Below are positions 7,518 to 15,314 of a stretch of DNA of 36,365 nt, piece by piece. The DNA comes from an uncultured Alphaproteobacteria bacterium (GTDB lineage: Bacteria > Pseudomonadota > Alphaproteobacteria > Caulobacterales > Aquidulcibacteraceae), in contig CADEEA010000033.1 in NCBI GenBank assembly GCA_902826245.1, positions 1 through 36,365 on the forward strand. The letters are read 5' to 3'. The notes beneath the pieces are model-generated. The model made no database searches. It was not told where the DNA came from and saw only the letters and a list, made by a program, of their open reading frames with translations. The position numbers and the translations under genes are program-made. The stretch's first letter is position 1, and each line of letters opens with the position of its first letter.

Positions 7518-9146
7518 CTAGAGCGGCGTCCACTCCTCGTCTGCCGGCAGGACTGCGAATATCTCGTCCAGCATCGCATCGGTGACGCCCGCGAGCGCGG
7601 GTGGGTTCCAGGCCGGCTTGTTGTCCTTGTCTACAATCAGCGCGCGCACGCCTTCGATGAAATCGTGGCGCTGCGCGACGCGACAGGCGATGCGATATTC
7701 CTGGACCATCTCGTCGGCGAAACTCGACATCCGCGCGCCCTCGCGCAATTGGCGGAAGCTGACTTTCAGCGTTTGCGGCGATTTGGTTGCGAGCGTTGCG
7801 AACTGGGCTTTCGCCCAATCCGAGCCATCGACTTCAAGCGCGGCGATGATGGCTTCAACGCTATCCGCAGCGAAAATGCGATTGATGCGCTCTATGTTCT
7901 CCGGCGTCAGCTCTTTCGGCTTGCCGGCGCTTTCTGAAAGCGCGTCGAGGCCGCTTGAGAGCGCACGCTCGGCGTCGTGCGTCTGCGCCGCGCCTGCAAT
8001 TTGCGCGCGCGCGGGGCCTAGCATTTCTGTCGAAAGATAATGCGTGGCCACCCCCGCGATCAAGCAATCTGCAGCCTTCAATCGCGCGCCGGTAAGCGCA
8101 AGCCATGTTCCGATCTCACTTTGGCCGATCTGCCCATTGGGCTTGCGCGGCAGATACCAGCCGCCGCCGACATCGGGAAACAAGCCGATGCCAGTTTCCG
8201 GCATCGCGTACGTCGTGTTCTCGGTGGCGATGCGAAAGCGCGCCGGCATGGAAATGCCAACGCCGCCGCCCATGGTTACGCCATCCATGATCGCAATCAC
8301 CGGCTTGTTGTACGTGAAGAGCAAATGATTCAGCTGATACTCGGCGTAGAAAAATTCGCGCGCCTCGCGGCCATCGCTCTTGCCTGACTCGGCCAGCATG
8401 CGGATATCGCCGCCGGCGCAAAATCCGCGCGTACCCGGCGCGTGCTCGATCAGGATGGCCTTCACGCTTGCATCGTCGCGCCAGGCCATCAGCGCTTCGA
8501 TCATGGCGCGGCACATCTGCGTGTTCAGCGCATGCAACGCATCCGGCCGACTAAGTGTAACGCGCCCGAACCCAATCTCAGTTCTGATAAGAACCGGGTT
8601 CTCTCGACGCAATGGAAATTTCTCGATCGCCGCCGTCGCCTTGCGCTGGCGAAGAGCCGCACCCCCTGGGATGCCTTCAACGGCAGAAGAAAGAATCTCC
8701 ACCGCGAGCTTGCAAAGAGGGCCGTAGACCGGAAACCCCTCTTTTATGCCAGCCTTGAAGTACTGAAGCTCACGCGCCTTGTAGTACTGGTTCAGCACGC
8801 CTAACGGAGGGTCGTTGTGTTGACACCATTTCCCATTGTCAAACCCCCGTTTTCGCGCCTCCGCAAACAAGGCTACGAGATCGTGTCCAAATCGCTTCGT
8901 GTTTCGCAGTTCTTCGAACTCAATACCCCGATAGTAAAGAAAGGCCTTGAGGGCTAATTCGATAGCCTGACCTACTAAGAAATTCACGACCATCGGGGCG
9001 TGAATTTCGTGGCCTGTGTCGTCCCCAATGGCGTCATCCGTAGCTTCGGCAGCCGCGAAATATTCTAGTCCGTAACGAAGAACGCCCAGTGCGGTGCCGA
9101 CACGATCTACGCCAACCGTGGAACCCTTGTCAGGAGACATCGGCAT
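7518..9146 (-). CDS. HEPN-like domain fused to 3-hydroxyisobutyryl-CoA hydrolase
   Basis: One uninterrupted 542-codon frame encodes two unlike parts. Residues about 185-542 are a normal-length 3-hydroxyisobutyryl-CoA hydrolase of the crotonase fold, the valine step that releases 3-hydroxyisobutyrate. They begin PVLIRTEIGFGRVTLSRPDA and include GFCAGGDIRML (oxyanion loop), MDGVTMGGGVGIS and PETGIGLFPDVGGG. Residues about 1-170 are unrelated: an alpha-helical HEPN-like domain with GQAIELALKAFLYYRG and FGHDLVALFAEARKRG. An R-x6-H spacing (R81-H88) fits the HEPN nuclease pattern, though weakly. The ATG at 9146 overlaps the mmsA stop (TGATG), so translation is coupled; an ATG at 9140 is also possible. 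No ATG lies near the hydrolase boundary, but a TTG at 8612 could start a free hydrolase of 364 aa. The HEPN part has visibly lower G+C (about 53% over 8701-9060) than its neighbours. Confidence 0.85.
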   Translation of the reverse strand: MPMSPDKGSTVGVDRVGTALGVLRYGLEYFAAAEATDDAIGDDTGHEIHAPMVVNFLVGQAIELALKAFLYYRGIEFEELRNTKRFGHDLVALFAEARKRGFDNGKWCQHNDPPLGVLNQYYKARELQYFKAGIKEGFPVYGPLCKLAVEILSSAVEGIPGGAALRQRKATAAIEKFPLRRENPVLIRTEIGFGRVTLSRPDALHALNTQMCRAMIEALMAWRDDASVKAILIEHAPGTRGFCAGGDIRMLAESGKSDGREAREFFYAEYQLNHLLFTYNKPVIAIMDGVTMGGGVGISMPARFRIATENTTYAMPETGIGLFPDVGGGWYLPRKPNGQIGQSEIGTWLALTGARLKAADCLIAGVATHYLSTEMLGPARAQIAGAAQTHDAERALSSGLDALSESAGKPKELTPENIERINRIFAADSVEAIIAALEVDGSDWAKAQFATLATKSPQTLKVSFRQLREGARMSSFADEMVQEYRIACRVAQRHDFIEGVRALIVDKDNKPAWNPPALAGVTDAMLDEIFAVLPADEEWTPL

Positions 9147-10639
9147 CACCGCATCGTCGGAATCACAAAGCTCTGATCGCCCACATCCCCATCCGGCCAC
9201 CGCGCGGTCACCGTCTTCACCTTGGTGTAGAATTTCACGCCTTCCATGCCGTGCTGGTTCGTGTCGCCAAACGCGCTGCGCTTCCAGCCGCCAAACGTGT
9301 GGTACGCCACCGGAACCGGGATAGGCACGTTGATGCCGACCATGCCGACATTCACACGTTGCGCGAATTCGCGGGCGGCGCGGCCGTTGCGGGTGAAGAT
9401 GGCGACGCCGTTGCCGTATTGGTGCTGGCTCGGCAGCGCGAGCGCTTCCTCGAAGCTCTCAGCGCGCACGATCTGCAGCACAGGGCCGAAGATTTCTTCC
9501 TGGTAGGTGCGCATTTTCGTGGTCACCTTGTCGAACAGCGACGGCCCGATGAAGAAGCCCTCTTCGTAGCCCTGCAGCTTGAAGCCGCGGCCATCGCGCA
9601 CCAGTTCCGCGCCCTCTTCCGCACCCATGCCGATATAGCCCTCGATCTTGGCCTTGTGCGCCGCGCTCACCACCGGGCCGTATTGCGCGTCAGGATCGGT
9701 GGAGATGCCGACTTTCATGCGCTCGATCTCGGGGATCAGCCGCTCGCGCAGCCCATCGGCGGTTTTCTTGCCGACGGGCACGACCACCGGTAGCGCCATG
9801 CAGCGCTCGCCCGCTGAGCCGTACGCGGCGCCGACCAAATCCTTCACCACTTGATCGAGATCGGCATCGGGCAACACCACGCCATGGTTCTTCGCCCCGC
9901 CCATCGCCTGCACGCGTTTGCCGTTCGCAGTTCCGTGCGAATAAATGTAGTGCGCGATGTCGGAAGAGCCGACGAAGCTGATCGCCTTGACCTCGGGGTG
10001 CGCAAGGATCGCGTCCACCGCCTCCTTGTCGCCATGCACGACATTGAGCACGCCCTCCGGCGCGCCGGCCTCCATCATCAGTTCCGCGAGACGCACAGGA
10101 ACGCTCGGGTCCTTTTCGCTCGGCTTCAACACGAACGTGTTGCCGCAGGCGATGGCCACGCCGAACATCCACATCGGGATCATGGCCGGGAAATTGAACG
10201 GGGTGATGCCGGCAACCACGCCGAGCGGTTGGCGCATCGAGTACACATCGATCCCCGGCCCCGCGCCCTCGGTATATTCACCCTTCAACACATGCGGGAT
10301 GCCGCAGGCGAACTCGATCACTTCCAGCCCGCGCTGAATGTCGCCCTTGCTGTCGGCGATCACCTTGCCGTGCTCGGATGAGAGCAGCAGCGCCAATTCG
10401 TCCATGTGTTTTTCGACCAGCGCTTTGAACGCAAACATCACCCGCGCGCGCCGCTGCGGGTTGGTCGCGGCCCAGCCGGGGAACGCGGCGCTGGCGGCGG
10501 CGACAGCCGCGTCCACATTCTTGGCGGTAGAAAACGCGACTTCCGCCTGTACGGCGCCGGTATTGGGGTTGAACACCTGACCCTTGCGCGCGCCCTCGGC
10601 GATGGATTTGGCGTTGATAAAATGGGCGATGGCGCGCAT
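9146..10639 (-). CDS. mmsA: CoA-acylating methylmalonate-semialdehyde dehydrogenase MmsA
   Basis: Converts methylmalonate semialdehyde plus CoA and NAD+ to propionyl-CoA and CO2, the last dedicated valine step. The 497-residue protein is an aldehyde dehydrogenase. GITPFNFPAMIPMWM is the MmsA-specific cofactor motif, LKPSEKDPS binds the nucleotide, and GSAGERCMALP carries the catalytic cysteine (C280). VNVGMVGINVPIPVP is typical of this CoA-dependent subgroup, and the usual general-base glutamate of hydrolytic ALDHs is replaced (MGGAKNH), as expected for CoA-acylating enzymes. GGAG precedes the ATG. It is the first gene of the operon, with the fused hydrolase overlapping its stop. Confidence 0.96.
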   Translation of the reverse strand: MRAIAHFINAKSIAEGARKGQVFNPNTGAVQAEVAFSTAKNVDAAVAAASAAFPGWAATNPQRRARVMFAFKALVEKHMDELALLLSSEHGKVIADSKGDIQRGLEVIEFACGIPHVLKGEYTEGAGPGIDVYSMRQPLGVVAGITPFNFPAMIPMWMFGVAIACGNTFVLKPSEKDPSVPVRLAELMMEAGAPEGVLNVVHGDKEAVDAILAHPEVKAISFVGSSDIAHYIYSHGTANGKRVQAMGGAKNHGVVLPDADLDQVVKDLVGAAYGSAGERCMALPVVVPVGKKTADGLRERLIPEIERMKVGISTDPDAQYGPVVSAAHKAKIEGYIGMGAEEGAELVRDGRGFKLQGYEEGFFIGPSLFDKVTTKMRTYQEEIFGPVLQIVRAESFEEALALPSQHQYGNGVAIFTRNGRAAREFAQRVNVGMVGINVPIPVPVAYHTFGGWKRSAFGDTNQHGMEGVKFYTKVKTVTARWPDGDVGDQSFVIPTMR

Positions 10640-10757
10640 GGGGCGGTCTCCGGAGGGCGAGAAATTTGCCCGACCTTATGGCGGCAAATCGCTCCAGCGT
10701 CCATGTGCGTCACCGCGCCGCCTGAACGGCGCACGGGCGCGGGCGTAGGTTGCGGCC

Positions 10758-11219
10758 ATGAAACAGATCCTCGCGCTCGCCCTCGTCGCCTTCGCCATCG
10801 CTTGTGGCCCTGCCCCGACTGCGCCCACGCAACCCGAGGTCACGACATTGGAGGTGCGCGAGCCTTGGGCCGCTCCCACGCCCGGCGGCGTCGATATCGC
10901 GGGCGGCTATCTGACCATCGTCAACGGCACCGAAGCCGACGAACGCCTGGTTTGCGCCTCAAGCCCGCGCGCTGGGGCGGTTGAGATCCACGAAATGAGT
11001 ATGGACGGCAATGTGATGCGCATGCGCGCGGCCGAAGGCGGCTTGGTCATCCCGCGCGGCGAGACCGCTTTCTTCCAACCGGGCGGATTGCACTTGATGT
11101 TCACCGGCGTGACGGCGCCCTTCACCGCGGGTGAGGACATTCCAGTAACGCTGACCTTCGAGCACGCAGGCGTACGCGAGGTGGTGTTGCCAGTGCGCGC
11201 AAACGCGACGGGACACTAG
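10758..11219 (+). CDS. Periplasmic copper chaperone PCu(A)C, lipoprotein
   Basis: The 153-residue protein starts with a lipoprotein signal (LALVAFAIACGP; lipid cysteine near residue 16) and continues into a PCu(A)C domain. The copper ligands form the family pattern H-M-x(n)-M-x(~21)-H-x-M. They are seen as VEIHEMSMDGNVMRMR and GGLHLMFTG; WAAPTPGG and GGYLTIVN are further conserved pieces. Such proteins deliver Cu(I) to the Cu(A)/Cu(B) centres of cytochrome c oxidase. Its usual partner SCO/SenC is not in the window. It is divergent from mmsA across a 118-bp spacer. Confidence 0.93.
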   Translation: MKQILALALVAFAIACGPAPTAPTQPEVTTLEVREPWAAPTPGGVDIAGGYLTIVNGTEADERLVCASSPRAGAVEIHEMSMDGNVMRMRAAEGGLVIPRGETAFFQPGGLHLMFTGVTAPFTAGEDIPVTLTFEHAGVREVVLPVRANATGH

Positions 11220-11387
11220 TCCGACCGGCGCCGTTTCCGGCAATAGAGCGCAGCCTTGCGCTTCGAGGGGCCCAGCGTGACGCCCTTCTCAGCCTTCTGA
11301 GAAATCTTCTTGCGTCAGCCTGAGCTTGTCGAAGGCCGCACCCTGTTGGCCCCGCACGATGCCGGCGGGGGCGCCGGCGGTCCAGAC
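11220..11387. other. Spacer with a hairpin and two repeat fragments
   Basis: The 168-bp gap between convergent genes holds a 7-bp hairpin TTCTCAG-CCTT-CTGAGAA (11286-11303) without a good T-tract. It also has one copy of the CGTCAGCCTGAGCT repeat (11313-11343) and a half-copy of the GCCGGCGGTCC repeat (11359-11384). On the minus strand a short lysine/arginine-rich frame ending at 11218 could be a gene remnant. Confidence 0.6.
11313..11343. repeat. CGTCAGCCTGAGCT repeat, copy 1
   Basis: CGTCAGCCTGAGCTTGTCGA continues with AGGCCGCACC. It matches the copy at 34199-34229, which differs mainly at two bases (TTG versus TCA after GAGC). This string is a common intergenic repeat in alphaproteobacterial genomes. 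Confidence 0.8.
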
Positions 11388-11864
11388 TCAATCGAGCGGC
11401 AATTCCGTCGTGTCCTTCAAATACTCCAACACGATGGAGCTTTCCATGTGCGCGATGCCTTTGCATCGTAGCAGCTTGGACTGCACGATTTCTTGAAAAT
11501 GCGGCAGGTCGCGCGCGACGATCTTGACCAGATAGTCCGCCTCCCCCGTCAGCATGACGCACAGCGTAGCTTCCTCCATCCGCTGCACCACATCGCGAAA
11601 CGCACGCACGTTCTCCGCCGAGTGGTCGCGCAGGCGAACGCGGATAATGGCCGCGCATGTGAGGCCCGCACTTTTGGCGTCCACCAGGCCGACCACCGCG
11701 CGCAGCACACCCGCCTCTTTTAGGCGCGCGATCCGGCGCGAAACCAGGCTTGCCGAGACGCCGGCCTGCTCAGCCAAGTCCCCCTGGGAAAGGGAGGCGT
11801 CGCGTTGCAGCGCACGGAGCAATTTGCGGTCGGCGTCGTCCAACGACGGCGTTTCATGTTTCAT
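11388..11864 (-). CDS. Lrp/AsnC family regulator, divergent from the keto-acid dehydrogenase operon
   Basis: This 158-residue protein has an N-terminal winged helix-turn-helix (LDDADRKLLRALQRDASLSQGDLAEQAGVSASLVSRRIARLKEAG). Its C-terminal RAM/ligand domain includes CVMLTGEADYLVKIVARDLPHF. The family binds amino acids and forms octamers or dimers. It is transcribed away from the E1-E2-aminotransferase operon across a 100-bp spacer, the arrangement of Pseudomonas bkdR, an Lrp homologue that activates the branched-chain keto-acid dehydrogenase genes. By inference it controls this operon and itself in response to a branched-chain amino acid. The start at 11864 is preferred over 11888 because the family N-terminus begins close to LDDADRK. 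Confidence 0.93.
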   Translation of the reverse strand: MKHETPSLDDADRKLLRALQRDASLSQGDLAEQAGVSASLVSRRIARLKEAGVLRAVVGLVDAKSAGLTCAAIIRVRLRDHSAENVRAFRDVVQRMEEATLCVMLTGEADYLVKIVARDLPHFQEIVQSKLLRCKGIAHMESSIVLEYLKDTTELPLD

Positions 11865-11964
11865 GCGGTATTCGTATCTTTTCTGCACACCTCATGCAAG
11901 TTTCAGCGTTTACTCGTAGTTTTTTCCGCTGATTATGCCGCCAGATCAGTGTATTTGTGCATTC
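11865..11964. promoter_or_regulatory. Divergent promoter region, Lrp gene / keto-acid dehydrogenase operon
   Basis: This 100-bp spacer is distinctly A+T-rich for the window, with a run of six T around 11921 and GCTGATTATGCC after it, as expected for Lrp-type binding and DNA bending. CTCATGCAAG near 11890 and the inverted GCATTCATGAG near 11960 form a loose inverted pair. No consensus -35/-10 pair could be fixed with confidence. Confidence 0.45.
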
Positions 11965-14052
11965 ATGAGTGCCAAACCTAAGCCCACCGCCCGTCCGCAG
12001 CCTCAAACCGATTGGAAACGGGTGGCCACTTTGGTGCATTGCTCGCGGGCGATGGACGCGATCGAGGAGACGAAGCTCGTCCCGGAAAAGAAGATTTTCT
12101 ACCAATTCAGCGCCCGCGGTCACGACATGGCGCAAGTGCTGCTGGGCCTGCAGCTCACCCACCCGAAGGACGCCATCTGCGGCTATTATCGCTCGCGCCC
12201 CATTCTGCTTGCGCTTGGGGTGGCGCTCGAGGATGCGCTGGGTTCGGCAATGGGCCGCGCGGGGGGATACTCAGACGGCCGCGATATCGGCGTGGTGTTC
12301 AACTATCCTAATCCAAACGGCGCCTCGGCGCTGCCGATGTGCGGTGGCGTGGGCGCGCAATACACGCCGACCGCAGGCTACGCGCAGGCGATTGAGTATC
12401 ACAAGAACGTCCTGCGCGACCGCGCCTATGAAGGCGCCATCGGCGTTGTGCTGGGTGGCGATGCGTCGGTTGCGACCAACGGCTTCTGGTCCGCACTCAC
12501 CATGGCGACGACGCTGAAACTGCCGATGATGTTTTATGTGGAGGACAATGGCTACGGCATCTCAACGCCGGGTTGGCTGCAAACGCCAGGGTCGAACATT
12601 GCGAAGAATCTCGCGAACTTCTCAGGGTTGAAGATTTTCGACGGCGACGGCACAGCCCCGGAAACCGCGTCCTACCTGATCCGCGAAGCGGTGTCGCATA
12701 CGCGGGCCGGCCGCGGGCCGGCTTTGCTGCGCCTCGTCGTACCTCGCCTGCAAGGTCATTCCTTTCAGGATACGCAAGCCTACAAATCCGAGGAAGAAAA
12801 GGCAGCGGAATGGGCGCGCGATCCGCTGCCAAAGCTGAAGGCGCATCTTGTACCCGCCGAAATGAGCGCGGAGGAATGGGACGATTCCGAGACCGATGCG
12901 ACCGAGAGAGTAAGCCGCGCGGCGCGGATCGCCGATCAACGGCCAGTGTCTGAAGCCGCAAACGTCACACGGTTTGTCTTCAGCGAAAGCGAGGCGGGCG
13001 GGGCGCCCCTTTTGCAGGAAGAAGGCGGTTTGTGGAACACTGGCTACTCCCCGCCGCCTGAGGGCGAGACGCCCCAGCCCCAAGGCGCACGCATCAATAT
13101 GATCACGGCGATCCGGCGCACGTTGGAACACGAACTCGCCGTCAATCCGCGCGTGCTGATCTTTGGCGAAGATGTCGGCCCCAAGGGCGGCGTGCATGGC
13201 GTTACACTCGGTCTGCAGGAAAAATACGGCGCCGAGCGCGTGTTCGACACCTCGCTCTCCGAGGAGGGTATTATCGGGCGCGCAGTGGGAATGGCGATAG
13301 CGGGGCTGATGCCCGTGCCTGAGATCCAGTTCCGCAAATATGCCGATCCCGCCTGTGAGCAGATCAACGATTGCGGCACGATGCGATGGCGTACCGCCAA
13401 TCGCTTCGCCGCGCCAATGGTCGTGCGTATGCCGGTGGGCTTCTTCAAGTGCGGCGACCCGTGGCATTCGCAAACGAACGAGGTGCAATTCGTGCACAGC
13501 CCCGGCTGGCGCGTCGTATGCCCTTCCAACGCCGAGGACGCGGTCGGCCTCCTGCGCACGGCGCTGCGTGGCAACGATCCGGTGATGTTCCTCGAACATC
13601 GCAACATGCTGGACGCCGCAAGCGCGCGCCGGCCCTATCCGGGCGATGATTTCGCGTTGCCGTTCGGCGTCGCGCGGCGCGTGCGAGAGGGCGGAGACAT
13701 TAGCATCATCACGTGGGGGGCCATGGTAGAACGCTGCGAAGCGGCAGCGGCGAATTTCAGCGTCGATATCATCGATCTGCGCACGCTCGCGCCGTGGGAC
13801 AGCGACGCGGTGCTGGCCTCGGTGAAACGCACGCATCGCTGCCTCATCGTGCATGAAGACATCGGCACAGGCGGCTTCGGCGCGGAGATCGCAGCGGTCG
13901 TCGCCGACCGGGCCTTCCTCGATCTAGACGCGCCAGTCGCGCGCCTCACCATGCCCGATATTCCTTCGCCGCATCATCCTGAACTGGTGGAATGGGCGCT
14001 GCCCTCGGTTGCCCGTATCGCCGCGAAGATCCAAGAGCTGGTGACGTTCTAA
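11965..14052 (+). CDS. Branched-chain 2-oxo acid dehydrogenase E1, fused alpha and beta subunits
   Basis: Thiamine-diphosphate enzyme that decarboxylates 2-oxoisovalerate-type keto acids and acylates the E2 lipoyl group. The N-terminal half (to about residue 330) is E1-alpha: YYRSRPILLALG, the ThDP motif LGGDASVATNGFW...VEDNGYGIS (GD...N), and the HSFQDTQAYKSEEE phosphorylation-loop region. A linker of about 50 residues follows. The E1-beta half has NMITAIRRTLEHEL, FGEDVGPKGGVHGVT, DTSLSEEGIIGRAVGMA and PEIQFRKYADP. Length (695 aa) fits the fused type. The start is ambiguous: the ATG at 11965 is taken, but one at 11935 is in frame and neither has a strong ribosome site. The stop overlaps the E2 start (TAATG). 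E3 is not in the window. Confidence 0.92.
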   Translation: MSAKPKPTARPQPQTDWKRVATLVHCSRAMDAIEETKLVPEKKIFYQFSARGHDMAQVLLGLQLTHPKDAICGYYRSRPILLALGVALEDALGSAMGRAGGYSDGRDIGVVFNYPNPNGASALPMCGGVGAQYTPTAGYAQAIEYHKNVLRDRAYEGAIGVVLGGDASVATNGFWSALTMATTLKLPMMFYVEDNGYGISTPGWLQTPGSNIAKNLANFSGLKIFDGDGTAPETASYLIREAVSHTRAGRGPALLRLVVPRLQGHSFQDTQAYKSEEEKAAEWARDPLPKLKAHLVPAEMSAEEWDDSETDATERVSRAARIADQRPVSEAANVTRFVFSESEAGGAPLLQEEGGLWNTGYSPPPEGETPQPQGARINMITAIRRTLEHELAVNPRVLIFGEDVGPKGGVHGVTLGLQEKYGAERVFDTSLSEEGIIGRAVGMAIAGLMPVPEIQFRKYADPACEQINDCGTMRWRTANRFAAPMVVRMPVGFFKCGDPWHSQTNEVQFVHSPGWRVVCPSNAEDAVGLLRTALRGNDPVMFLEHRNMLDAASARRPYPGDDFALPFGVARRVREGGDISIITWGAMVERCEAAAANFSVDIIDLRTLAPWDSDAVLASVKRTHRCLIVHEDIGTGGFGAEIAAVVADRAFLDLDAPVARLTMPDIPSPHHPELVEWALPSVARIAAKIQELVTF

Positions 14053-15314
14053 TGAGCGAGCGCATCGATATCCTCATGCCGCTCGAGCAGGAAGGCTCGA
14101 AATCGACCGTACGAGCCTGGCTCAAGAAGATCGGCGACGCGGTGAAGCGCGACGAGCCGTTGCTTGAACTGGAGACCGACAAAGTCGCTGTCGAAGTGCC
14201 CGCGCCATGCGATGGCGTGCTGGCGGAGATTGCGCTGAACGAAGGCGATGAGGCCGCGCCGGGAGCGGTGTTGGGAGTGTTGTCGCTGAACCCCTCCGCC
14301 GTCATTCCGGACGCGCGAAGCGCGATCCGGAACCCAGGGACCCCAAGCACCGCTCCCCACGATCCCCTGGCTCCGGGGTTCTCGGCCAGCGCCGAGCCCC
14401 GGAATGACGGAAGAGAGCTGCGCTTATCTCCCCTGGTCAAACGCTTGCTCTCCGAACACAGACTCGACGCAAGCGCCATCACCGGCTCCGGCCGCGACGG
14501 GCGCATCACACACAGGGACGTGGAGACGTTTCTTGTACCGCCGGCGTCCTCGCCGGTGGGTGAGCGGCCCAACGTGGAACCCACGGGCGAGGACGCCGCG
14601 GGTCGGAGAAAGATCCCCCACTCCGCTATGCGCAAATCCATCGCCGCGCACATGGCGAATTCGGTGGCGACCGCGCCGCACGTCACCGCCGTGTTTGAGG
14701 CGGACTTCAGCGCGGCCATAGCGCACCGCGCAAAGCACAAGGACGCCTACGCCAAAGCCGGCGCACCGCTCACCTATTCCGCCTATATCGTGCGCGCAGC
14801 AGCGCTGGCGATGAAGGTATCTCCGAACGTCAATGCGCGCTGGCACGACGATTTCTTGGAAGTGTTCGAGGACGCAAACATCGGCATGGGCGTTGCGCTG
14901 GGGGAGAAAGGCCTGATTGTGCCTGTAATCCAACGCGCGCAGGCGCTTTCGCTCAAGCAGGTCGCGGCGAAACTCAGCGACCTGACCGAACGCGCGCGCA
15001 GCAACACGCTTAAGCCCGCCGACGTGCAAGGCGGCACTTTCACCATTTCCAATCACGGCGTTTCGGGCTCGCTTGTAGCGACGCCGATTATCATCAACCA
15101 GCCGCAATCGGCCATCCTTGGTGTCGGTAAACTTGAGAAGCGCGTGGTCGTGCGCGAAGTCGCCGGCGCCGACGCCATGGCGATCAGGCCGATGGCCTAT
15201 GTTTCCCTCACCATCGATCATCGCGTGCTCGACGGGCATCAAACCAATGCTTGGCTCACGCGCTTCGTTGAAATTCTGGAAGACTGGCCCTTGGAGGACA
15301 ACAATGATCTCTGA
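14052..15314 (+). CDS. Dihydrolipoamide acyltransferase E2 with palindromic repeats inside both linkers
   Basis: Core acyltransferase of the branched-chain keto-acid dehydrogenase complex. The domains in order are: lipoyl (residues 1-80, lipoylated lysine in ELETDKVAVEV, K44); linker 1; E3/E1-binding domain (about 125-162, LSPLVKRLLSEHRLDASAI then GRDGRITHRDVETFL); linker 2; and catalytic domain (about 186-420, ending in DHRVLDG, the HxxxD motif). Linker 1 consists largely of 36 residues (84-119) encoded by a 112-bp palindromic element. Linker 2 (about 163-185) is encoded by a different 67-bp inverted repeat. Both leave the frame open and occupy flexible hinge regions, so the enzyme is probably functional. 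It overlaps both its neighbours in the operon, by 1 base with E1 and 11 bases with the aminotransferase. Confidence 0.93.
   Translation: MSERIDILMPLEQEGSKSTVRAWLKKIGDAVKRDEPLLELETDKVAVEVPAPCDGVLAEIALNEGDEAAPGAVLGVLSLNPSAVIPDARSAIRNPGTPSTAPHDPLAPGFSASAEPRNDGRELRLSPLVKRLLSEHRLDASAITGSGRDGRITHRDVETFLVPPASSPVGERPNVEPTGEDAAGRRKIPHSAMRKSIAAHMANSVATAPHVTAVFEADFSAAIAHRAKHKDAYAKAGAPLTYSAYIVRAAALAMKVSPNVNARWHDDFLEVFEDANIGMGVALGEKGLIVPVIQRAQALSLKQVAAKLSDLTERARSNTLKPADVQGGTFTISNHGVSGSLVATPIIINQPQSAILGVGKLEKRVVVREVAGADAMAIRPMAYVSLTIDHRVLDGHQTNAWLTRFVEILEDWPLEDNNDL
14299..14410. repeat. Two-hairpin palindromic element (GTCATTCCGG family) inside the E2 gene
   Basis: Terminal inverted repeats CCGTCATTCCGG / CCGGAATGACGG bound a 112-bp element. 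The left sub-hairpin is GGACGCGCGAAGCGCGATCC and the right one CTCGGCCAGCGCCGAG. The same arrangement, in opposite orientation and with matching ends, is found between paaG and paaZ (18521-18627), which proves it is a mobile or dispersed repeat rather than native E2 sequence. Confidence 0.92.
14537..14603. repeat. Inverted repeat of the CCGGCGTCCTCGCCGG family inside the E2 gene
   Basis: Arms 14537-14561 and 14579-14603 are complementary at nearly every position (outer ACC/GGT, then CGGCGTCCTCGCC / GGCGAGGACGCCG, then GTGGGT / ACCCAC), with a 17-base loop. The core is shared with copies in paaD (22178-22236) and at 27451-27614. Here it encodes the linker between the subunit-binding and catalytic domains. 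Confidence 0.88.

Noticed and set aside
6867..7937. 356-codon plus-strand frame across the CHRD gene and the end of the hydrolase
   Set aside because: It runs antisense to two recognisable genes and across their spacer; its composition is Arg-rich without motifs.
12622..13854. 410-codon minus-strand frame opposite the E1 gene
   Set aside because: It is a shadow of E1: no domain motif, and E1 motifs are intact along the whole opposite strand.
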